From Acorus gramineus (lineage: Eukaryota > Streptophyta > Magnoliopsida > Acorales > Acoraceae), in NCBI GenBank assembly GCA_030737835.1, contig JAUJYN010000015.1, forward strand, positions 802,861 to 866,860: a stretch of DNA of 64,000 bases, in the 5' to 3' direction. Position 1 is the stretch's first letter. Every line of letters begins with the position of its first letter. A model generated the notes under the pieces. The model had not been told where the DNA came from. It made no database searches and saw nothing but the letters and a program-made list of their open reading frames with translations. A program made the position numbers and the translations under genes. Positions 37,267 through 49,370 of the stretch are shown here, piece after piece.

Positions 37267-40200
37267 TCAGAAAATACCTGGGGCGGAGAAAAGATCAGGA
37301 TAAGTAGAACATATGTCCTCTTCGCGTTCCCACGTAGACTCAGCCCTAGAATGGTGTTGCCACCGCACTTTAACCATTGGTATAGTACGGTTGCGCAACA
37401 CATGTTCCATGCGATCCAAAATCTCGACGGGTCGCTCGATTAGAGTAAGATCCTCCTCAAACCGCAACGGCCCATACTCAATCACATGAGAGGGATCACG
37501 AACATATCGCCTCAGCTGAGATACGTGAAACACGTTGTGGACTTGCGATAACTGTGGAGGTAATGCCAATCGATAAGCTACCTCACCAACACGCTCAAGG
37601 ATCATAAAGGGACCAATAAATCTAGGACTAAGCTTTCCTCGAATGCCGAACCGTGAGACACCTCTCGTAGGAGAGACTTTCAAGAATACATGATCACCAA
37701 CTTCAAACTGAAGAGGTTTTCGACGCTGATCAGCATAGCTTTTCTGACGATTCTGGGCTGCTCGAATGCGATCGCGAATCAAGTTAACCCTCTCGGATGT
37801 ATCTCGAACAATCTCAGGACCCAAAAGTTGACGCTCTCCAACCTCATCCCAGCACAACGGTGACCTACAACTGCGACCATACAGTGCCTCGTATGGTGCC
37901 ATCTGAATGCTTGCTTGATAGCTGTTGTTATAAGCGAACTCTACTAGTGGAAGATGATCCTCCCAACTACCACCAGAGTCGATTATACAAGCTCGAAGCA
38001 TGTCTTCGAGAATCTGAATGGTGCGCTCAGACTGACCATCAGTCTGAGGATGAAAAGCCGTACTAAAGTCCAATCTTGTTCCAAGAGCTTCATGAAGACT
38101 GCGCCAAAAACGCGATGTAAAGCGTGTATCTCGATCAGATACAATACTGACCGGAACACCATGAAGTCGAATAATCTCTTGAACAAACAATCGCGCTAAC
38201 ACCTCAGGTGAATCTCTCACCTTTATAGCGAGAAAATGAGCAGACTTGGTCAAGCGATCCACTATGACCCAAATAGCATCACGACCTAGTCGAGTTTTGG
38301 GTAAACCTGTGACAAAGTCCATAGTGATGTGTTCCCACTTCCATTGTGGAATGGAAAGGGACTGCAATTCTCCAGAAGGTCTTTGATGCTCAGCCTTGAC
38401 ACGCTGACAGGTAAGACATTGAGCTACAAACTGAGCTATATCCTTTTTCATGCCAATCCACCAATAGTTCCTGCAGAGATCATGATACATCTTTGTCCCT
38501 CCAGGGTGAAGGGTATATCGTGATCGATGAGCCTCAGAGAGAATTTGGTGACGCAATTCCTTCACTGCAGGGACACATATACGACCACGAAAGCATAAAA
38601 CTCCATCTTCACGGATTTGAAAATCAGGATGCTCTCCACGAGCGATAGCCTCCATTTTTGCTATAAGATCAGAGTCATTCTTTTGCGCCACACGGATTTC
38701 ATCGATTAACATAGGCTCAACCACAAGTCGTGCAAGGAAATGCCCCTCACGAGTCTCCCATACACGAACCAAACTAGCAGCCTCCTCCAAGAGCTTCCGG
38801 TTGTGCACCCTGATGTGAGCAACCGTAGGTGAAGGTCGTCGACTAAGAGCATCCGCAACGACATTCGCCTTTCCGGGATGATAGAGGATTTGACAATCAT
38901 AGTCCTTCAAGAACTCAGTCCAACGACGCTGACGATTGTTCAATTCTGGCTGCGACTTTAAATATGTCAAACTCTTGTGGTCCGTGAAGATCTCAAACTG
39001 CTCCCCATACAGATAGTGACGCCAGATTTTTAGCACAAAAATGACAGCTGCAAGCTCCAAATCATGAGTGGGATAATTCAATTCATGGGGCTTCAACTGT
39101 CTAGACCCATACGCCACTACATGACCACGTTGCATGAGAACACAGCCAAGACCATGGTGCGATGCATCACAATATACAGAAAAACCACCACCACCAGAAG
39201 GAAGGGTTAAAACCGGTGCGGACGTCAGACGTCCCTTGAGCTCCTGAAAGCTCTGCTCACAGGCTTCAGACCAATCAAAGTTAACCCCCTTCTTCGTTAG
39301 ACGTGTGAGAGGAACTGCAATCTTGGAAAATCCTTCAACGAACCTCCGATAATAACCCGCTAACCCAAGGAAACTTCGAACTTCAGTTGGATTAGATGGT
39401 CGCTTCCAATCCAACACTGCGCTAACCTTAGCTGGATCAACAGAAATACCCTCGCCTGAAATGACATGCCCAAGAAACACCACTCTCTTTAACCAGAATT
39501 CACACTTGCTGAATTTTGCATATAATTGGTGCTTCTTCAGGACGGTCAGGACTGCTCGAAGGTGCTTTGCGTGCTCCTCCTCGCTCTTCGAATAGATGAG
39601 AATGTCATCTATGAAAACCACCACAAATAGGTCAAGAAAAGGCTTGAAGACACGATTCATCATGTCCATGAAAGCCGCAGGTGCATTTGTCAATCCGAAT
39701 GGCATCACTAAAAATTCATAGTGACCATAGCGAGTACGAAATGCAGTTTTCTCAATATCGCCTTCCTTGATCTTTAATTGATAATAGCCCGAACGCAGAT
39801 CAATCTTTGAAAATACAGAGGCTCCTTGAAGTTGATCGAAAAGATCTTCAATACGAGGAAGAGGGTATCGATTCTTGATAGTCCTCTGGTTCAACATCCT
39901 GTAATCGATACAAAGCCTCAAGGTATTGTCTTTCTTCTTAACAAATAAAACTGGCGCTCCCCAGGGAGAGACACTAGGTCGAGCGAACCCCTTGTCTAGA
40001 AGTTCCTGAAGCTGCTCTTTCAATACCTTTAGCTCAGCAGGAGCCATCCGGTATGGAGATTTAGAAATCGGCTCGGTGTCAGGAACAAGGTCGATAGAAA
40101 ACTCTATGTCACGATCAGGGGGAAGTCCGGGCAACTCATCTGGAAATACCTCAGGAAATTCAGAAACAATGGGAGTGTCACTGACTGAGGCCTTCAAGTC

Positions 40201-41892
40201 AGTAGTAGCATCCACAATAACTGCTAGATATCCCTCGCACCCTTTATCTAGCAATCTTTGAGCATGAAGAGAAGAGATGAATCCGATTGGATATGAACCA
40301 CCGAAACCCTCGAAGTGGAACGATTGCCGTCCAGGAATACGGAAGGTCACAACCTTAGAAAAACAATCGACACTTGCATGGAAAGTTGACAACCAATCCA
40401 TGCCAAGGATAACATCGAAGCCAAGAATATCGAGAAGAAAGAGATCAGCAGGCATTTCATGTCCATTGATTTGAACCATGCAAGAAGGAAAGCAAACCTT
40501 GGTGACAACTTGTTCACCAACGGCGGTGGTCACATGAAGTGAGGACATAGAGATGCTAGGCTCCCTTGCCAAGAGTTTTGAAAATTTTGATGATGTGAAT
40601 GAATGTGTGGAACCGCAATAAAAAAGAACATGCGCTGAATGACCAGAAATAGAAACAATACCTCTGACAGGATCTCCAGTGGCCTGAGCATCACTTGGTG
40701 TAAGTGCCGCCACACGTGCACGAACAAGCCGCGTAGAACTTCCTTGAGCTTGAGATCGATCTTGGCCTCCTTTGTTATTAAGTTTGGGACAAAACGTCTT
40801 TATGTGGCCTTGTTCCTTGCAATAAAAACAAGTCCTCGTATCTGGTCCACGAATCTGGTTTGGTGCTGCATGAGGTGCTGGATGAAGTGTCTTCAAGGGT
40901 ACGGCTGTAGTAGGTGGTCGTTGATTTGCTTTCTTTGCAGGGGTAAAGTTTTGTTGATCCTGACGACGTTTAACTCGAGCATCACGAGCCTGTGATGCCT
41001 CTGCACACCCACGCTCAGCTGTGCGCGCGCTCTCCACCAAGTCGAAGAAATTCTCTATCCTCAAAACTTCCACTCGACCCTTGATTTGCCCCCTCAAACC
41101 ACCCTCAAATAAGCGACAACGTTCACCTTCGTCTTCAACAAGATGAGGAGCAAAACGAGACAGTGCAACGAATTGGGCCTCATACTGGTCTACAGTCATA
41201 CTATTCTGCTTCAGGTTGGTGAACTCGCTGATCTTTGCTCTTCGTGCAGATGGAGGAAAGTAGCGTTTATAGAAGAGCTCCACGAATCGATCCCATGCTA
41301 GAGTATCATACTCTGCTTTAAGACCCCTCCTGGTAGTCTTCCACCACTGCTCAGCTTCATCACGGAGTTGGAAAGATGCCAGCTTGATTCTTTGACGATC
41401 TGGGCAATCCATCACATCAAATCTCTTTTCCATCTCAGCAATCCAAGCCTCCGATTCTTTGGAATCACCCATGCCAGTGAACGCAGTTGGACGCGTCCTC
41501 TGGAATCGAGTAAGCCAATCCTCATTAGGATTTATCACAGGGGCAGGAGCCTGAGGATGAACAATTTCTGCCTGAGGAGTGCGAGGAACATGATGTTCAT
41601 CAGGAACACCAGCCAGAGGATCTTGGGCAACAGGTGGTGGATCATTCTCGACAACCTCAGCTGGTGCATCATGGTCTAACTGCTGTTGAATCGCATTCAT
41701 TTGTTGAGCTTGTTGTTGCATTTGCGCCTGAATAGCTGCGTACATTCCAGTCAATTGTTGAAGCGACTGATGTACGAGGGCCATAGCAGGATCCAACACT
41801 GGGGGATCAGCTACTGGAGGATTGACCTCCTCAGGTTCCACTGTTGGAGCGCGAGGTGCACCAGTCACTGGAACATTACGTCTTCGTGCCAT
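37267..41892 (-). CDS. Ty3/Gypsy Gag-Pol polyprotein, uninterrupted, protease active site altered
   Basis: A 1541-codon single frame ([11 protein letters not shown] start, 95 nt from the PBS). Order: Gln-rich segment (~55-75), gag core (~125-300), CCHC knuckle (C355, C358, H363, C368), retropepsin (~410-500), reverse transcriptase with FIDD at 760-763, RNase H (D909 in YCDAS), integrase with HHCC zinc region (~1115-1165), core D1192, D1253, E1289, GPF at 1427-1429, and a tail (~1505-1535; [15 protein letters not shown]) like a short chromodomain. This integrase type and gag-pol order fit plant chromoviruses, probably Tekay/Del-like (inference). Oddity: codon 425, the protease catalytic Asp, is TAT (Tyr), reading YCGSTHSF where the sister has DCGSTHSF. 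Reading frame, PBS and PPT are intact, but Gag-Pol self-processing is predicted to fail. Confidence 0.95.
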   Translation of the reverse strand: MARRRNVPVTGAPRAPTVEPEEVNPPVADPPVLDPAMALVHQSLQQLTGMYAAIQAQMQQQAQQMNAIQQQLDHDAPAEVVENDPPPVAQDPLAGVPDEHHVPRTPQAEIVHPQAPAPVINPNEDWLTRFQRTRPTAFTGMGDSKESEAWIAEMEKRFDVMDCPDRQRIKLASFQLRDEAEQWWKTTRRGLKAEYDTLAWDRFVELFYKRYFPPSARRAKISEFTNLKQNSMTVDQYEAQFVALSRFAPHLVEDEGERCRLFEGGLRGQIKGRVEVLRIENFFDLVESARTAERGCAEASQARDARVKRRQDQQNFTPAKKANQRPPTTAVPLKTLHPAPHAAPNQIRGPDTRTCFYCKEQGHIKTFCPKLNNKGGQDRSQAQGSSTRLVRARVAALTPSDAQATGDPVRGIVSISGHSAHVLFYCGSTHSFTSSKFSKLLAREPSISMSSLHVTTAVGEQVVTKVCFPSCMVQINGHEMPADLFLLDILGFDVILGMDWLSTFHASVDCFSKVVTFRIPGRQSFHFEGFGGSYPIGFISSLHAQRLLDKGCEGYLAVIVDATTDLKASVSDTPIVSEFPEVFPDELPGLPPDRDIEFSIDLVPDTEPISKSPYRMAPAELKVLKEQLQELLDKGFARPSVSPWGAPVLFVKKKDNTLRLCIDYRMLNQRTIKNRYPLPRIEDLFDQLQGASVFSKIDLRSGYYQLKIKEGDIEKTAFRTRYGHYEFLVMPFGLTNAPAAFMDMMNRVFKPFLDLFVVVFIDDILIYSKSEEEHAKHLRAVLTVLKKHQLYAKFSKCEFWLKRVVFLGHVISGEGISVDPAKVSAVLDWKRPSNPTEVRSFLGLAGYYRRFVEGFSKIAVPLTRLTKKGVNFDWSEACEQSFQELKGRLTSAPVLTLPSGGGGFSVYCDASHHGLGCVLMQRGHVVAYGSRQLKPHELNYPTHDLELAAVIFVLKIWRHYLYGEQFEIFTDHKSLTYLKSQPELNNRQRRWTEFLKDYDCQILYHPGKANVVADALSRRPSPTVAHIRVHNRKLLEEAASLVRVWETREGHFLARLVVEPMLIDEIRVAQKNDSDLIAKMEAIARGEHPDFQIREDGVLCFRGRICVPAVKELRHQILSEAHRSRYTLHPGGTKMYHDLCRNYWWIGMKKDIAQFVAQCLTCQRVKAEHQRPSGELQSLSIPQWKWEHITMDFVTGLPKTRLGRDAIWVIVDRLTKSAHFLAIKVRDSPEVLARLFVQEIIRLHGVPVSIVSDRDTRFTSRFWRSLHEALGTRLDFSTAFHPQTDGQSERTIQILEDMLRACIIDSGGSWEDHLPLVEFAYNNSYQASIQMAPYEALYGRSCRSPLCWDEVGERQLLGPEIVRDTSERVNLIRDRIRAAQNRQKSYADQRRKPLQFEVGDHVFLKVSPTRGVSRFGIRGKLSPRFIGPFMILERVGEVAYRLALPPQLSQVHNVFHVSQLRRYVRDPSHVIEYGPLRFEEDLTLIERPVEILDRMEHVLRNRTIPMVKVRWQHHSRAESTWEREEDICSTYPDLFSAPGIF
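40618..40620 (-). other. Protease active-site codon changed Asp to Tyr
   Basis: Plus-strand ATA here (TAT on the coding strand) against ATC at 33323-33325 (GAT) in the left unit. It is a single G-to-T change on the coding strand. Aspartic proteases of this family need the Asp of the D-S/C-G-(A/S) triplet. Confidence 0.92.
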
Positions 41893-41986
41893 AGAAAAAT
41901 CCTGAATAGATTAACAAACGTTAATACTAATGAAACCTTTTTTTTTTCCCCTAGACTCAACCCTAACCTAGGCTCCGACAGGACGT

Positions 41987-41999
41987 GGCTCTGATACCA
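41987..41999 (-). other. Primer-binding site, right unit (initiator Met tRNA)
   Basis: The minus strand reads TGGTATCAGAGCC, 2 nt from LTR 3 (42002). It is a perfect consensus PBS, unlike the left unit. Confidence 0.92.
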
Positions 42000-42001
42000 T
42001 C

Positions 42002-44152
42002 TGTAACGCCCCGGTTTACCTAACCGCTAATCGGACGGTAAACGGGTCGCTACCACACCTATATAAAACACAAAACCAAAATGTGCACCCTTTTTTTTTT
42101 TTCTCAACATACTAATATAATAAAACTGGAAATGATAAAACATTAAAACAATATCCCAAATTTCCAAACCACTCATGGTCATACAAAATATCAGAGTTTG
42201 ACGGAAACAAAATACTAAAATGAAAAGACATACTAAACCACCCCTATGGGAGCCATCTAACTAAAATAAAACCAAATAGTCGGCTACGACTATTATTTAT
42301 TTTCCAACACTGCGACCTCGAGATCCCTGAAGTGTATGAAAAGTTCAAGCTTTGTCTTGATCCTCAGAAGATGAACTACCTGGTTATGAAACAACCACCC
42401 CATATCGAATAGGGTGAGCGATTAACTTAGTGAATAAATCCGCTGACAAATTACATCACATGACAATTATATATAAAAAAAAATAAAAGTTATGTGGAAA
42501 CAAGAATTTCCTTTGATAAATCAATTTAAAATCATGATCATGAACATAAAAGTATTTTAATGCAATCACGTGGCCCAATCCTTGGCCCACGTTATAGAAA
42601 TCATATAGTTTAAATGGTGTGACCGGGTAGGGTTCTCAATCGGAAGAACCGTTCCCCCAAAACAGGTGTGCCAAACCCCAAGCGACTAAATCGCTCAAAA
42701 AGCTCCCTCGAGGAGACGTCAGATCTAGAAGACGCTGATGGGTCGCCGCTGCCATCACTACGAGAACACCAGCACAGGATGCCCCGGTTGCTGCAAACTC
42801 CAAACGAAGAAATCTGCCGCTGCAAGGAATGCTTTACCACACCCCTCACCGATCTTAGGACTCTTCGAGTCCTAGACCTTCCTCCCCAAAGGCGAAATAC
42901 AACGGGGGGATTTGTTCTTGAAATATGCTATGATGTGCATCTTAATAAAATCTTTTAGGACTAGGTTGCCTCCACTAGTTCTAAATTTTTTTCAAAAATC
43001 TCAAAAATGATAATATTTAATCCAAATATTATTTCAAAAACATAAGCATCAGAAATTGTATTATAATAATTTTTTGAAACATGAATAGCATAATTCATGC
43101 TATTTAAATGACACGATGAAGGAATTAAATCATGCAACTTTATTTAATAAATGATGCAATTTTTACAATATGTACAACAATAAAATCATGCATAGTTATC
43201 ATAATATAAATGCATGAATAACTTATAATATCGTTAGAAAAAAATTAATCTAAATCGACATTTGAGAATCAAGAATACATGGTTCTAGAGTAAGAACCCA
43301 TATGAATAGGTCGGTAAGCCCACTCACCTTGAATGGATCCTAGGTCCGGAGAACGAAGCTCGCAATTAGAACCTAGATGAACCATACAAATGATTGATTA
43401 AAATCTATTATTTAAGCCTACGTCCAAGACCTAAATATCTATCCATAATTAATGGGTATAAATTTTTACTCAACAATATAGACCCATATCCACATATACA
43501 ACACACAACCTAAAAAGATGATCAAAAACCTATTTACCATATAACCAGGCACTAAAAGACGAAACCAGAAAAGACAAAACAGAAAACAATAAAAAAAAAA
43601 TCCAGAAATTTAAAATAATAATAAAATAACAAAAATTCATAAAATACTATGAAAACATACATTTTTTTTTTATATAAACATAATTATTAATTGATAAAAG
43701 TTGAAAATATATAAAACTTATCATGTATTTGTATAAATCATAACCCTCGTATGATTAAAAACTCATATTTTAGAAATCTAAACACAGATCTAATCTTTAA
43801 AATAAATAATAAATCGAAACCCTAAGTTTATGAAGACTAAAAAAAAAATCCAAATATCCAACATACATCTAATAATAATAAATAAAAATCAAAACCCTTG
43901 TTTTTATTTTTATTTTTTTATAAAATCATAAGAATCTAACAACAGGAATATATATATCAAAATTCTAACTTGATCAAAACTAAAATCCCATAACATAAAG
44001 ATATATTAAATTCTTAAAATAAATAAAAACCCTAATTTTATCTTTAAAATAAATAAATAAATAAATAAATAAAAACTTAACATCCCAAACATAAATCCAA
44101 TATCACTAAAAAAATAACAATGATTTAGAAGAAAATCAAAAGGTAAGAAGAG

Positions 44153-44203
<51 letters not shown>

Positions 44204-44543
44204 CGCCTAATAGAATACAGCGGCTCACCCTAATTTTTTTTTCATTAAGGGTGACTATATAGAGGAGAAGAGATGCCATATAAGGAAATTGTATGCACTG
44301 CACACGTGCATGATTTCCCATGCATATGGGCCCTCTTTGGTTCCCCCACATGGTCCATCATGGGCTAAACCCAACACCCCTATCTCATTTACACACACCC
44401 ACATATTCTAATCTAATATCTTATACATAAAAAAAAAAATAATTAAACATTGAAATTTGATTGAAATGCAATTATGTATGCAATGAAATTTTTTTTTTTA
44501 AATAAATAAATAAAATTTAAATTCAAAATATGCAATCGTCACA
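42002..44543 (-). repeat. Gypsy F LTR 3 (right)
   Basis: 5' LTR of the right unit; starts TGTAACGCCCCGG (LTRs 1 and 2 have CCCCTG) and ends GTCACA before the TAATC duplication. It is the most divergent of the three, with clustered differences near 42400-42490 (CCACCCCATATCG; AATCCGCTGACAAATTA) and near 44340. Confidence 0.92.
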
Positions 44544-44548
44544 TAATC
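44544..44548. repeat. Target-site duplication TAATC, right
   Basis: Partner of 27427-27431. Confidence 0.95.
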
Positions 44549-44879
44549 ACATGTCCTGTGAGAGCCAATATACATACAAAGACATCCAAATACAACCAAA
44601 CGCGTGCACAAGCACGGAAAATACATACTGGTACAAGGGATGCTGATAGTCTCTGCAACTCGCGGGACGTGGCGCTACTCCGCTACTGATGAAGTCCCTC
44701 GGGGAGCTCCTCCAGATCCGACTCAAATGACACTATAGAAAAATATTATGCGAGGGGTGAGCCACACGCTAAGTGAACGGCACAACCCACGCATCACAGA
44801 CAATATTGACCACAACCAGATAATTCTTAACATCCACAACCACATTTACCATAGCCACCAATAATCAACAATTCCTCAG

Positions 44880-45240
44880 ACTAGTGAGTCGCTACCGCCC
44901 ACCCACTACACCTCACCCTCACCCTCAATGGGTGACCAAGGATATTGGGACTAATCAACACCAAACCAACGGGTCGCTTCCGCCAACCCGCTACACCCTC
45001 ACCCTCACCCTCAATGGGTGACCAAGGATACTGGGACTTACTACACCAATCCAACGGGTCGCTTCCGCCAACCCGCTACACCCTCACCCTCACCCCTCAA
45101 CAGGAGGGACATAGGATATTGGGACTGACAATCATCCATAGACAAATCCAGCGGGTCGCTCATCGCCAACCCACTACACCCTCACTCTCACCCTACAACG
45201 GGTGACATAGGCTCTTGGGACTGACTAGGCTGTTGGTCAC
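44880..45240. repeat. Minisatellite in LTR B, about four units of 84-95 bp
   Basis: Units start near 44884, 44970, 45055 and 45150 and share GGGTCGCT(T/A)-CGCCAACCC-CTACACC, CTCACCCTCACCCTCA, GGGTGAC and TATTGGGACT. The solo LTR B at 5805 has about two such units (6360-6505), and the element E LTR has two or three related ones (53600-53765). Confidence 0.8.
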
Positions 45241-46109
45241 CCTTGGTCCACCGATAGTCTCTCCTCACTCCGTAGGTCGTTTGGCCACTCCCACGTTCAG
45301 CACAGTCCTTCACCAAATCAGGAGGCGCCTACTAGTGGGAGCCCCTGCACGGGACAACCTGTCTAACGCTAAGGTAGTCTCTAAAGGATCCAACGAAGGG
45401 AACAGAACAGCCTATCCATCGCATATGATCCACTCGGATCCGCAGACAACACATCATAACAACACTAATGTTCTGAATTCCTCAGAACCCACCAGGGCGC
45501 ATAACTACGATGCGGGGAACATGCATAAGGTTATAACAAGGTGGAATATCGTTGGGGAAAGAAACTCGGGAGGGCAGCGTGAGTTCCCGTTATAGGACAC
45601 CCCGACAACCAACCAAGGAACACGGTGTACCCTAACCCGGGTCTCACCGCTGTCCTCGCAGGGCCCCTCCCCTATAATATTCACTACAACATGCAATTTA
45701 ACAAATACTAGCATTTAATTAAATAAATAAACTAGTAGGGCACATGCATCGGCCGGGCTTCCTAACATGGAACCAGGGGACATGCTGCATGGCTCATACA
45801 CATATCCTAAGGGTGCAAGTCCCTAACATGCAAAGTCTAGGGTAACATGCATTCTACAATTAAATCATGCTCGCATGATATACATATTACGATATGTCGA
45901 TATTTATCCATGGTGCCCCAGGAGAGGTCGGTATACGCCCAAGTGCGTATAACACCTCTCTACTAGGTTGGATTGTCCCACTCACCAGAGATCGGGGTCG
46001 TCGCGCGACCGTCCGTCCAGATCTACAAGACAGACATTCAATATGGTGAGAACAATACATAAATACTCTAAAATACCCCAAACACACAAAACCCACTCAC
46101 TCCCGAACC

Positions 46110-46430
46110 CACCGGGCAGCCGCACGCACGGCCACCGCCCCGAGCGCACAGCCGAGCCTCGGCCCGCGCGCCAAGGCGCACTGTCGAGCCCAGCACGCAC
46201 CCGCGCGCGACTGCGCGCCCGACTGCGCCCGCCAGCGCCCAGCGCCCAGCACCCGCGCCCAGCACCCAGCGCCCAACGCCCGCGCCCAGTGCCCAGCACC
46301 CAGCGCCCAGCGCCACCCGCGCGCACGCCCGCGCGCACGCACGCGCGCGCCCTACCAGTGGCCCTGCCTGCTGCGCCTGCTGCTGCTGCGCTTGCTGCTG
46401 CCTGCCTGCCAGCCCGAGCTCCCTTACCAC
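46110..46430. other. GC-rich island in LTR B
   Basis: CGCCCAGCGCCCAGCACCC repeats, equivalent to 7640-8480 in the first solo LTR but much shorter. Open frames of 100-180 codons on both strands are artefacts. Confidence 0.75.
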
Positions 46431-47145
46431 CCACCTCCGGCCACCAATGGCCTCCGACCACCACTCCGACGGCCACCCACAGCCACCCACAGCCACCCAA
46501 CCCCAAATCCATCCCCTAGCATACATCTATGCAAGAAGAGAGAGGAAAAGAGGCTTACCAAGGGGAGGAAGCGAAGTCCGGTTGCTCTCCACGCACCGAA
46601 ACCTCCCTCAAAAGGCTTCTAACGCCCGGATCTACCTCCACCACCGAAATGGCTCAAATCAGGGAAGAGGAGAGGGGGGACGGAGGGGCAAATCTCACCG
46701 GAATTCGAATTTGAAAGCACCAGGGTGTAGATCGGGACCCGATCTACACTTCCTATGCTTTAGGTTTTAAGCTTTGAGGGCTCTAGGGGGGTCAAAAGTG
46801 AGAAAAAGAGAGGGGAGAGAGAAAAACTCATTTGGTAGGGATGATGAACAGTACCTCGAAAATTAGATCCCATCCTTATATAGTGTGCGACTTAAAAACC
46901 CAGATACGCCCCGAAACTGTGAAATTTTGGAAACGTTACCGGAATTCAACGAAATTTTCGTGGGAGGTCTAAAACGGCACCAGGACACCAAATATGCAGT
47001 TAGATTTTCAATCGGAGTCCTCTAACTCAGGACGATAGCTAACAGTCCAAAAATTAGCGGTTCCGATCGAAAACCCTAAAAATTTTAAAAACTGCCAGAA
47101 CGCTCCAACGGTTACCAGCAGGCTAAAAGTGACACAAGTATAACA

Positions 47146-47150
47146 CCCTC
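47146..47150. repeat. Target-site duplication CCCTC, right
   Basis: Follows the LTR end GTATAACA; partner of 27226-27230. Confidence 0.9.
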
Positions 47151-47799
47151 ACGTCTCAACCTGAAAATAGCGCCATGAAGACGAACAATCGCGAAGGTGA
47201 AAACCCACGTCAAGGCATCCAGAGACTCAATCAGTCAGATTAGGGAGGGAAGCGCGGACTTAGTCAGTCGGTCAATGATCACCTAGACGGCGTCGTGACC
47301 CGAACGTGACTTTTGTGAGTCCTCAACAATCCCTGATAACCCACTCCCACGTCCACTGAGGAATCTCCATGGACTGACGCTTTCCAACGCGATGATGATT
47401 CTCGAACTTTGCCTGAGGGCATGCCAACCTGGGGAAACAAGGTCACCCATATCGCCTTTTCATCGCACCACAGCAATCTCAATGAAGACTACCCCAAAGT
47501 AGTCCACGGAAGCCCAATAAAACTTTTGAGATCCTCGAAGGCATCAGGCGCATTCGTCAACCCCGACAGCAGTACTTTAAAACTCGTAGTGCCCGAAACA
47601 GTCACGAAAGGCCATCTACAGGATGTCCAACTCCCGGATCTCCAACTTGTGGTACCCTTGTGCGAAGATCGATCTAACAGAAGACACTCGCTCCTAGAGC
47701 TGGTCAAACAGATCATCAATCCGCGGCAAGGGTAATTGATCTTCAACCTCGACGGGCAGATGAAAACAACACCACGAACAATTAAGTCCAGATTCTACT
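47151..47799 (-). pseudogene. Decayed Ty3/Gypsy reverse transcriptase and adjoining pol sequence
   Basis: The minus strand near 47690-47740 encodes [12 protein letters not shown] in one phase; 47489-47600 gives LTNAPDAFEDL in another, matching the RT fingers/palm ([10 protein letters not shown]). 47279-47482 is a further decayed pol stretch with integrase-like character. It has many frameshifts and losses and does not form a continuous gene. It is probably part of the same dead internal region as 26450-27225, separated by the solo LTR B insertion. It is cut on the right by a plus-strand LTR at 47800. Confidence 0.8.
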
Positions 47800-48297
47800 T
47801 GTTGTGCCTGTGTCATTTGGAGCGCTCTCATTAAGAAAATTTGGTTACATAATTTTTTTCCTCGAAGTTATGTATTTCCAATTTGGTATTTGGATTTGAT
47901 TTTGTTAAAATCCAAGATGAAGAGGTTTAAATATGATTTTATTATGAGATGTCCAGTTTTGAGTTAGCTTTCGTACAAAAGTGGAATTAGATCAACTGGA
48001 TTCCTGTAGTAAAAGTTATGGGTATTTTTCCAAGTATACCCCGGGGAGGGAAATTCTTGCAGCATCCCTGTTCTATGTTTAGCTCTAATTTCGGAATAGC
48101 TGAAGAGATTATTTGATCTTGGCATAAACATGAAAGTTGTAGATAATCATCTTGGCTTTCCAACGGACTTGGAATTGTACAATTCGGAGCTATATATAGG
48201 AAGTTATGGCTGTTCTAGTGAAGCATGTACAGAATTTCTGGTCAAGGACGACTTAGTCATTTCCATCCTTCCTTAGATATTTATGTGCCAAATAAAT

Positions 48298-48301
<4 letters not shown>

Positions 48302-48331
<30 letters not shown>
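48302..48331. repeat. (CT)n microsatellite
   Basis: A CT run in the pyrimidine-rich part of the LTR. Confidence 0.9.
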
Positions 48332-48335
<4 letters not shown>

Positions 48336-48739
48336 TCACTCCCACGTCCATATTTTTCAAGCTCTCTCTTCCTCTCTCTCAAGCCCCCCAAGTGTTTGTT
48401 TTAATTCCCCAAAGAGAAGGAGATGGTGAAGGAAGAAGAGAAGGGTTGTTCATGTGTTGTTGTTGATCTCCTCTCTCTCAAGCACCCTCTCATATCTTGT
48501 TCTCCCCCCCCTGATTTGCAGCCAAAGGAGGGCTGAGGAGGTGGTGGTGGTGGAGGTGGTTGAGGTGGTCGCGGGTGCATCGAGGGCCCCCGAGTCTCCC
48601 CCTTTCATTCCCCCTCCAAAGGTGAGCTCTCCCCCTTCTTTTCTTGGTTTTCATGGCATAGGGGGCTGTTAGGGTGTTCATGCATGCTATGCATATGGGT
48701 TAGGGTGTGTGTGAGGGTTGAGGAGGGTTAAAAGAAGGA

Positions 48740-49190
48740 TAGGGTTGGCTGGGCGCGCGTGGGGAGTTGTCTGCGCGTGTGCGCGCGCAGGCAGGCACTG
48801 GCAGGCGCAGGCGGGCACGCAGACGCGCGCGGGCACGTGCGCGCGCGGAGTGGGCTCGCTAGTGCGCGCGGGCGCTGGCGTGAGCGGGGGTGCGCGCGAG
48901 CGGAGTAATGCGCCTGGGCATGCGCCTGGGCGCGGGGCTGGGGACCAGTGCGTGCGTGCGCGTGCATGCGCGGGGTTCTGCACGGGCGCGCACTGCGCGC
49001 GAGGGCGCGCGGGCTGGACACGCAGTGAGCGCGAGCGTGCGCGGCGTGCGGCAGTGCGCCAAGGGTGATGGGGTGCGTGCGTGCGTGCGTATGCGTGCGT
49101 GCACGTGCGGGGGGCCATGCGTGTGGCTGCCCGAGGGTTCGGGTAGGTGTCGAGGCACTCGGACTCGCGTGCGTACGTGCGTGCTCGCAT
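48740..49190. other. GC-rich island in LTR
   Basis: GCGCGTGCG-rich block, equivalent to 12060-12440. Long frames on both strands are artefacts. Confidence 0.75.
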
Positions 49191-49354
49191 CCGTGCGAGT
49201 CCGTATGCATGCTTATCCGAGTATTTTGTATTTCTAATGATTTCTATGTGTAAATTGTGTTGTTACTTACCAAATTGGATGCCCCTACCTTGCAGATCTC
49301 ATCGAAGGGGATGCGCGAGGTCCCGGGACGTATGGTGAGTGGTTCGATTCCAAT

Positions 49355-49370
49355 CACCCCCCCCCCCCCT
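49355..49370. repeat. Poly-C tract
   Basis: About 14 C residues, 20-odd nt after the donor-like GGTGAGTGG. Its counterparts at 24688, 59986 and 62837 differ in length. Confidence 0.85.

Larger units (their letters stand above)
27432..44543 (-). mobile_element. Tandem Ty3/Gypsy array: LTR-internal-LTR-internal-LTR
   Basis: Three LTRs (27432-29938, 34712-37232, 42002-44543) of 2507, 2521 and 2542 bp alternate with two internal regions of 4773 and 4769 bp, all on the minus strand. A single TAATC pair flanks the outside, and no target duplication surrounds the middle LTR. This is the outcome expected from unequal recombination between LTRs after one insertion, not from two insertions. It lies inside a solo LTR B. 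Confidence 0.95.
27231..47145 (-). mobile_element. Solo LTR, family B, split into 27231-27431 and 44549-47145
   Basis: Starts TGTCACGCCCCGGGCG and ends GTATAACA, bracketed by CCCTC. Removing the tandem Gypsy array and one TAATC leaves about 2.8 kb of continuous LTR B; the join (GACTCCATACATAATC to ACATGTCCTGTGAGAGCC) matches the uninterrupted LTR at about 53283-53320. No internal region belongs to it, so it was a solo LTR, or became one, inside the older pol sequence. Confidence 0.9.

Noticed and set aside
48687-49237. Several 100-167 codon frames on both strands
   Set aside because: Same composition effect in the GC-rich island of a plus-strand LTR; the peptides are alternating Ala/Arg/His/Cys strings.
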